Source: CAZZEX01 sp964653285 (lineage in GTDB: Bacteria > Chloroflexota > Anaerolineae > B4-G1). Taken from it: 43,291 bases of DNA. This document shows, piece by piece, positions 39,996 to 43,291 of the stretch. The stretch covers positions 1 through 43,291 of the forward strand of contig CAZZEX010000037.1 in assembly GCA_964653285.1 (NCBI GenBank). The letters run 5' to 3'. Within the stretch, counting starts at the first letter, position 1. Each line of letters begins with the position of its first letter. The notes under the pieces were generated by a model. That model saw nothing but the letters and a program-made list of their open reading frames with translations. It was not told the DNA's origin and made no database searches. The position numbers and the translations under genes are program-made.

Positions 39996-40315
39996 TGCAT
40001 AGCGCAGCAAGTCTGCAAGTGGCACCTTACCGATCAAATTCTTGCTCACTGTGCAAGAAAATTAAACGAGGCTCCTGGCGGACGTGTCGTCCGGCGCGAG
40101 CCTATGTCAGGACTCATTCACGCCCGATTTTGCTGCTCTGCATTGGGTTGGCGCGCTATATCAGTTCCGGCTCTCTGGTCCAAACAGGATACCATTTGCT
40201 GGCTGCTGCTGGCGGCGCGCCCGTCCGATACCACTATGCTGGATGCGCTGCTGGAAACTGCGGAAGGTAGCCTGGGAGAGGAATGGTCTGGAGGGTGGGA
40301 GTAGAGGAGGCCCCC
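39996..40315. other. Intergenic region with degraded coding remnant and hairpin
   Basis: No intact gene is present. A hairpin occupies 40070-40102. Between about 40115 and 40304 two frames look protein-like in turn: PDFAALHWVGALYQF in one frame, then TTMLDALLETAEGSLGEEW in another ending at TAG 40304. This suggests a frameshifted remnant of a small helix-turn-helix-type protein. The zinc-ribbon gene's ribosome-binding site (AGAGGAGG, 40303-40310) is at the end. Confidence 0.4.
40070..40102. repeat. REP-like hairpin
   Basis: GGCTC ... CGGAC-GTGT-CGTCCG ... GAGCC forms a two-part stem. A related GCGGGC-GTGTC-GCCCGC hairpin is at 41597-41613; both carry the GTGTC centre. Confidence 0.6.
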
Positions 40316-41449
40316 ATGAACTGTCCAAAATGTGGATCCGACAGCGTGCCCGAAGGGGCTCGCTTCTGCCCTGACTGTGGCGCGGCGATCCTGGAAGCGC
40401 CGAAACCTTCCACGCAGATCACGGCGACGCAGGAAGTCGGCAGTGTCGAGGGCGGCAAAGTCACCGGGGTGGAAGTTGGCCAAGTCGCTGGCGACGTGAC
40501 CATTGAGAGCACGGTCAGCCAGATCGAGGCCCACGTCATCCAGGGCGACTACGTAGGCCGCGATGTGATCACCAACAACATCCTGGTGCTGGGCGATCCG
40601 CACGCGCTGGACGGGATCCTGCAGGGCCTGATGACGATGCAGGGCGTGGATAAGCAGGCTTTGAAAAGCCTGGGTGCGCTGGCCGTGCCTGAGCACGTCA
40701 GTAACCAGATCGTCGAGGTGATGGCCGCGCAAAAGGAGGTCGCAGCACGGGGCATACCGGCCACGCCGCAGGCATTGTACCGCCTGGGCATGGTAGCCGC
40801 TTACCGCCGGGACTACGACGCCGCCCTGGGCTATTTCCGCCAGGCAACCCAGGCGAACTCGGAGTACTCTGATGCCTTCGAAGCCATCGCCTGGTTGCAG
40901 CAGAGCCGGGCGATGGATGACATCCAGGCGCGAAACTACGATGCCGCCATCAGCAGACTGGCCGATGCCCGCACCGCTGCCACGCGCACCGATCCCCTGG
41001 ACCCGGAAGCGCTGGCACTGCGCGGCTACATCGCCAAAACTCTGGCTCAGGTCGCCGAGGCCAGAGACGACCAGGCAGATCGGCAGAAGTACTACCAGGA
41101 AGCGGCACGGCTGTTCGAGCACGTGGTTCAGTTGGAGCCCAACGACGCGTCGGCTCACAACGGGTTGGGGAACGTCGAGCACGCGCTGGGGAACCTCGAC
41201 GGTGCCATCGCAGCCTACAGCCGGGCCATCGAGTTGGCCCCAGGCTACGCGGCGGCTCACCACGACCTGGCCCTGGCGTTCGAGGCCAAGATGCAGGCCG
41301 ATCCGGCACGTGCCGGTGAATGGTGTCAGAAGGCGCTCCAGGCGTGGCAGAGGACCTATCAACTCGCTCCGGATGACCCCAGTTTCTCCGCAGACTACAT
41401 CCTGACCATCGGCCAGCGCATCTCGTGGCTGAAACGGCAGTGTGGTTGA
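40316..41449 (+). CDS. Zinc-ribbon / TPR protein of the CHAT-NACHT module
   Basis: This 377-aa protein starts at ATG 40316 with AGAGGAGG 5 nt upstream; the open frame reaches 40283 but without support. Residues 1-25 form a zinc ribbon (C3, C6, C18, C21: CPKC, CPDCG). Residues ~38-95 form a repetitive beta segment (GGKVTGVEVGQVAGDVTIES and GDYVGRDVITNN). Residues ~140-377 are TPR units (AAYRRDYDAALGYFRQATQA, LGNLDGAIAAYSRAIELAPG). The beta segment resembles the C-terminus of the CHAT protein, which points to a shared assembly or to direct contact. It follows the NACHT gene after 320 nt and probably acts as a scaffold or sensor of the same module. Confidence 0.8.
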   Translation: MNCPKCGSDSVPEGARFCPDCGAAILEAPKPSTQITATQEVGSVEGGKVTGVEVGQVAGDVTIESTVSQIEAHVIQGDYVGRDVITNNILVLGDPHALDGILQGLMTMQGVDKQALKSLGALAVPEHVSNQIVEVMAAQKEVAARGIPATPQALYRLGMVAAYRRDYDAALGYFRQATQANSEYSDAFEAIAWLQQSRAMDDIQARNYDAAISRLADARTAATRTDPLDPEALALRGYIAKTLAQVAEARDDQADRQKYYQEAARLFEHVVQLEPNDASAHNGLGNVEHALGNLDGAIAAYSRAIELAPGYAAAHHDLALAFEAKMQADPARAGEWCQKALQAWQRTYQLAPDDPSFSADYILTIGQRISWLKRQCG

Positions 41450-41596
41450 GGCGAGACATGAGAGCGGTGATTGACTATTTGGCCCTGATCGCCGAGTGGA
41501 CCAAAGACTTCACCGGCTGCGAGTGGGTCTTTGCCGACTCCCACTAACTCACGCGCCTCGACGGTTGGCTCTCTGGGATTTCGCGGGATGCTCCAA

Positions 41597-41613
41597 GCGG
41601 GCGTGTCGCCCGC
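41597..41613. repeat. REP-like hairpin
   Basis: GCGGGC and GCCCGC pair around GTGTC. It resembles the hairpin at 40070-40102. Confidence 0.65.
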
Positions 41614-41655
41614 GTCCCATATCTTGAGGTAGTGTGATGCTTCAGCACCACAGAC

Positions 41656-41672
41656 GGGGACGGCACGTCCCC
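41656..41672. repeat. Hairpin with 7-bp perfect stem
   Basis: GGGGACG (41656-41662) pairs with CGTCCCC (41666-41672) around GCA. It is followed by TTTGAG, a weak terminator at best. Confidence 0.55.
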
Positions 41673-41798
41673 TTTGAGCATACCTACCCCGCGAAATCCG
41701 GAAGATTCAGCCAAATTCACTCATTCTTACGAACCCTCCAGGCGACAACCTTTCCTCGACCGTTCATCCCCCAAATCTGACCGTTCGCCGCGGAATCG

Positions 41799-41827
41799 TT
41801 GCCCCCTGCCTCCCATTCTGCTATCAT
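41799..41827 (+). promoter_or_regulatory. Sigma70-type promoter for the 41875 gene
   Basis: TTGCCC (41799-41804), a 17-bp spacer and TATCAT (41822-41827) lie 47 nt before the start codon. The layout matches the tRNA-Asp promoter (TTGACG-17-TATCAT). Confidence 0.6.
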
Positions 41828-41874
41828 AGGAGCGTAAAGTCAGAACGATCCTACGCAGAGAGTAAGGAACTGAA

Positions 41875-42396
41875 ATGAAACGTTTTCAAGAGTTTCTCTA
41901 CAGCCTGAATCCCTGGCTGCTGTCATCCATCGCGGGCGTGCTGACGGTCGCACAGATTGTCCTGGCTTTCTTCCTCCGCCGGCCTGGCTCCGAAGCACTC
42001 GAGTGGGCCGGGTGGATCTGCCTGTGGACATCGGCGATCTTTGGCTGGCTGCCCATCGTCATGTTCCGCAGGAAGGGCGGCGTGACACAGGGGGAAAGCT
42101 ACATGAAAACCACGGTGCTGGTAGATACCGGCATCTACGCCATCGTGCGCCATCCACAGGGCGGCACAGCCTGGCTATTGATCAACCTGGGCGTTATGTT
42201 GATCGCGCAGCATTGGACCAGTGTGGTCCTGGGCCTGGCTTTGATGGGATTGGTCTACCTGGACACCTTCAAAGCCGACCAGTACTGCATCAAGAAATTC
42301 GGCGATGCGTACAGGCGATACATAGAAAGGGTGCCCAGAGTGAATTTCGTGGCCGGCATCATGCGGCTGGCACGGCGTAGCAAGAGCGGCAAGTAA
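41875..42396 (+). CDS. Membrane isoprenylcysteine/phospholipid methyltransferase-like protein (ICMT/PEMT family)
   Basis: This 173-aa protein has about four membrane segments (LLSSIAGVLTVAQIVLAFFL, WICLWTSAIFGWLPIVMF, WLLINLGVMLIAQ, VVLGLALMGLVYLD). The SAM-binding pattern of the family is visible: TGIYAIVRHPQGG and, after the last segment, a C-terminal D...CIKKFGDAYRRYIERVPR block equivalent to the E-E-x-x-L-x-x-x-F-G-x-x-Y core. Such proteins methylate lipids or cysteine thiols at the membrane. AAGGAA precedes ATG 41875, and a good promoter lies upstream. The substrate is unknown. Confidence 0.8.
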   Translation: MKRFQEFLYSLNPWLLSSIAGVLTVAQIVLAFFLRRPGSEALEWAGWICLWTSAIFGWLPIVMFRRKGGVTQGESYMKTTVLVDTGIYAIVRHPQGGTAWLLINLGVMLIAQHWTSVVLGLALMGLVYLDTFKADQYCIKKFGDAYRRYIERVPRVNFVAGIMRLARRSKSGK

Positions 42397-42434
42397 GCGC
42401 GCAAACACAGCTCACAAAATGGAGGTGTACCATA

Positions 42435-42938
42435 ATGAACACGGAGACATTCTGGACGCAAGTTGGCGCGTACAATGAAGCGACATCACTTGTGCAGGCT
42501 GTCCTGGTAATCGCAGCAGTGGTCTTGACGTACCGGGTGTTCACCAAACCGGGCGCGAAAACGGATGTGTTGATGAAAGCATTCCTTTCATTCGCTTTTG
42601 CCCGGAATGGGGTAGTGTTCTTCCTGATTTTCGTCAGAAACGAGTGGCTCGACGAAGGGCCTGTCGGCATCGGAACGCGCTTCTACATTGAGAAAGAGAT
42701 CCGGGGACAGGTGCGCCGTTACGACTGCGTGATCGAGCGGTGGGAGGAAAACCGCCGCTTCGACTTCACGGCCGAGGCCCCAGGCTTCTCCCGCTTGCAG
42801 GCCGAGTGGACACTTGTCCCGGAAGGCGAGGGCTGCCGGTTCACCATGCGGGAGCAGATCAACGTGCAGAAGGCCAACTGGCTGGTGGACAAACTATTCG
42901 TGCAGCGGAGTGCACGCCGGGCGGTTCAGGGCTTTTAG
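42435..42938 (+). CDS. Chimeric DUF6064 / SRPBCC gene, probably non-functional
   Basis: Residues ~1-70 (FWTQVGAYNEATSLVQAVLV, VLTYRVFTKPGAKTD) match the N-terminus of DUF6064 membrane proteins, which normally have several more membrane segments. From about residue 71 the sequence changes to the C-terminal two-thirds of an SRPBCC (polyketide-cyclase-like) protein: EGPVGIGTRFYI, RYDCVIERWEENRRFDFTAE, EWTLVPEGEGCRFTM. The first strand and helix of that fold are missing. The frame stops at TAG 42936-42938, but AQLKRLVEGDAAQ follows in frame to TAA 42980, which is the expected SRPBCC end, so GAG probably became TAG. A deletion seems to have fused two neighbouring genes. GGAGG lies upstream of ATG 42435. 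Confidence 0.75.
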   Translation: MNTETFWTQVGAYNEATSLVQAVLVIAAVVLTYRVFTKPGAKTDVLMKAFLSFAFARNGVVFFLIFVRNEWLDEGPVGIGTRFYIEKEIRGQVRRYDCVIERWEENRRFDFTAEAPGFSRLQAEWTLVPEGEGCRFTMREQINVQKANWLVDKLFVQRSARRAVQGF

Positions 42939-43073
42939 GCCCAGTTGAAGCGCCTCGTGGAGGGCGACGCGGCTCAGTAAAAGCAGCAGGGCAATGCCGC
43001 GCCGCACGACACAGAGTTACACGGTTATCCGCCAGACTACCTGGCAATCTGAACCGGGAAAGAAAGTGGATTT

Positions 43074-43291
43074 ATGATTAGAACAAAAGGCCTTGAAATA
43101 AAATGGCATGTGATCGGTGAGACATGCAAGCGGTTGGGGTTTGCATTTGGAGCAGCCTTTCTAGCTCTCGCCCTCCTCAATAGAATCCCTGAGTACAGGC
43201 TTGTCGCCCAGAACTCGCCGTGGATACCTAAGTATATAGTATCTTATCAATTAAATCCTGGCACAAAAAGCAAGGACTTCAGGCCTGAGCC
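43074..43291 (+). CDS. Unrecognised membrane protein, 5' part (3' truncated by window)
   Basis: ATG 43074 opens a frame that stays open to the window edge (72 codons). It has a short basic start, one membrane segment (GFAFGAAFLALALL) and then a polar part (NRIPEYRLVAQNSPWIPKYI). Base composition is clearly more AT-rich than the rest of the window, which suggests a separate origin. Upstream GGAAAGAAAG is a weak ribosome-binding site. No family is recognised. Confidence 0.55.
   Translation, partial: MIRTKGLEIKWHVIGETCKRLGFAFGAAFLALALLNRIPEYRLVAQNSPWIPKYIVSYQLNPGTKSKDFRPE

Larger units (their letters stand above)
41450..41874. other. Intergenic region with two hairpins and a short frame
   Basis: A 29-codon frame (41458-41547; MRAVIDYLALIAEW ... 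FADSH) follows the TPR gene and may be a gene remnant. Two hairpins follow: GCGGGC-GTGTC-GCCCGC (41597-41613) and GGGGACG-GCA-CGTCCCC (41656-41672). The rest holds the promoter of the next gene. The island appears to end here. Confidence 0.55.

Noticed and set aside
42740..43081. 113-codon frame over the SRPBCC gene
   Set aside because: It overlaps recognisable SRPBCC coding sequence in another frame and has Gly/Arg-rich, low-complexity translation.

Overview
The window is GC-rich and almost all of its genes lie on the + strand. The gene families suggest a Chloroflexota-like bacterium, perhaps Anaerolineae-related: a CHAT protease next to a NACHT-type NTPase and a zinc-ribbon/TPR protein, a DUF2330 protein, many short palindromic repeats, and non-pyrrolysine MttB-family genes. 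That assignment is inference; there is no rRNA or ribosomal protein gene to settle it.

Positions 1-7280 are a catabolic cluster. It holds the end of a probable CBS/ACT regulator, a methylaspartate ammonia-lyase (enolase superfamily), two tandem MttB-superfamily corrinoid methyltransferase-like proteins, a zinc alcohol-dehydrogenase-like enzyme and an MmgE/PrpD-family protein. The genes are tightly spaced and look like one operon for demethylating and degrading a small methylated substrate that I cannot name. A tRNA-Asp (GUC) with its own sigma70-like promoter (7360-7471) ends this part.

Positions 7.7-41.5 kb are a large defence island with a DISARM-like core: a SNF2-type helicase (DrmD-like, split by an in-frame TAG), a NERD-UvrD helicase, a 1471-aa Eco57I-type adenine methyltransferase (DrmMI-like), an Mrr-type endonuclease, an unrecognised 566-aa protein, a 943-aa two-HKD phospholipase-D-like protein, a GHKL-type ATPase and a 1872-aa helicase. 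The last protein joins an N-terminal STAS-like (DUF4325-type) segment, a DEAD/DEVH helicase, zinc clusters, a DUF1998 region and a C-terminal nuclease-like segment. A CHAT protease, a STAND/NACHT NTPase and a zinc-ribbon/TPR protein follow and look like a regulated-death module.

Three patterns stand out. First, remnants of both ends of the methyltransferase gene lie around it: two extra copies of its 5' end upstream and two clear extra copies of its 3' end downstream. Each is separated from the next by a small cassette (AbiEi-like antitoxin; nucleotidyltransferase pair; C39-like peptidase pair; DUF2330 protein). Second, the three largest core genes contain many short palindromic or tandem repeats that keep the reading frame, including one repeat present in both orientations in the methyltransferase gene. 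Third, several genes are cut by an in-frame TAG after which homologous or protein-like sequence continues.

Positions 41.5-43.3 kb hold a membrane isoprenylcysteine-methyltransferase-like gene with a clear promoter, a chimeric DUF6064/SRPBCC gene that looks broken, and the start of an unrecognised membrane protein.
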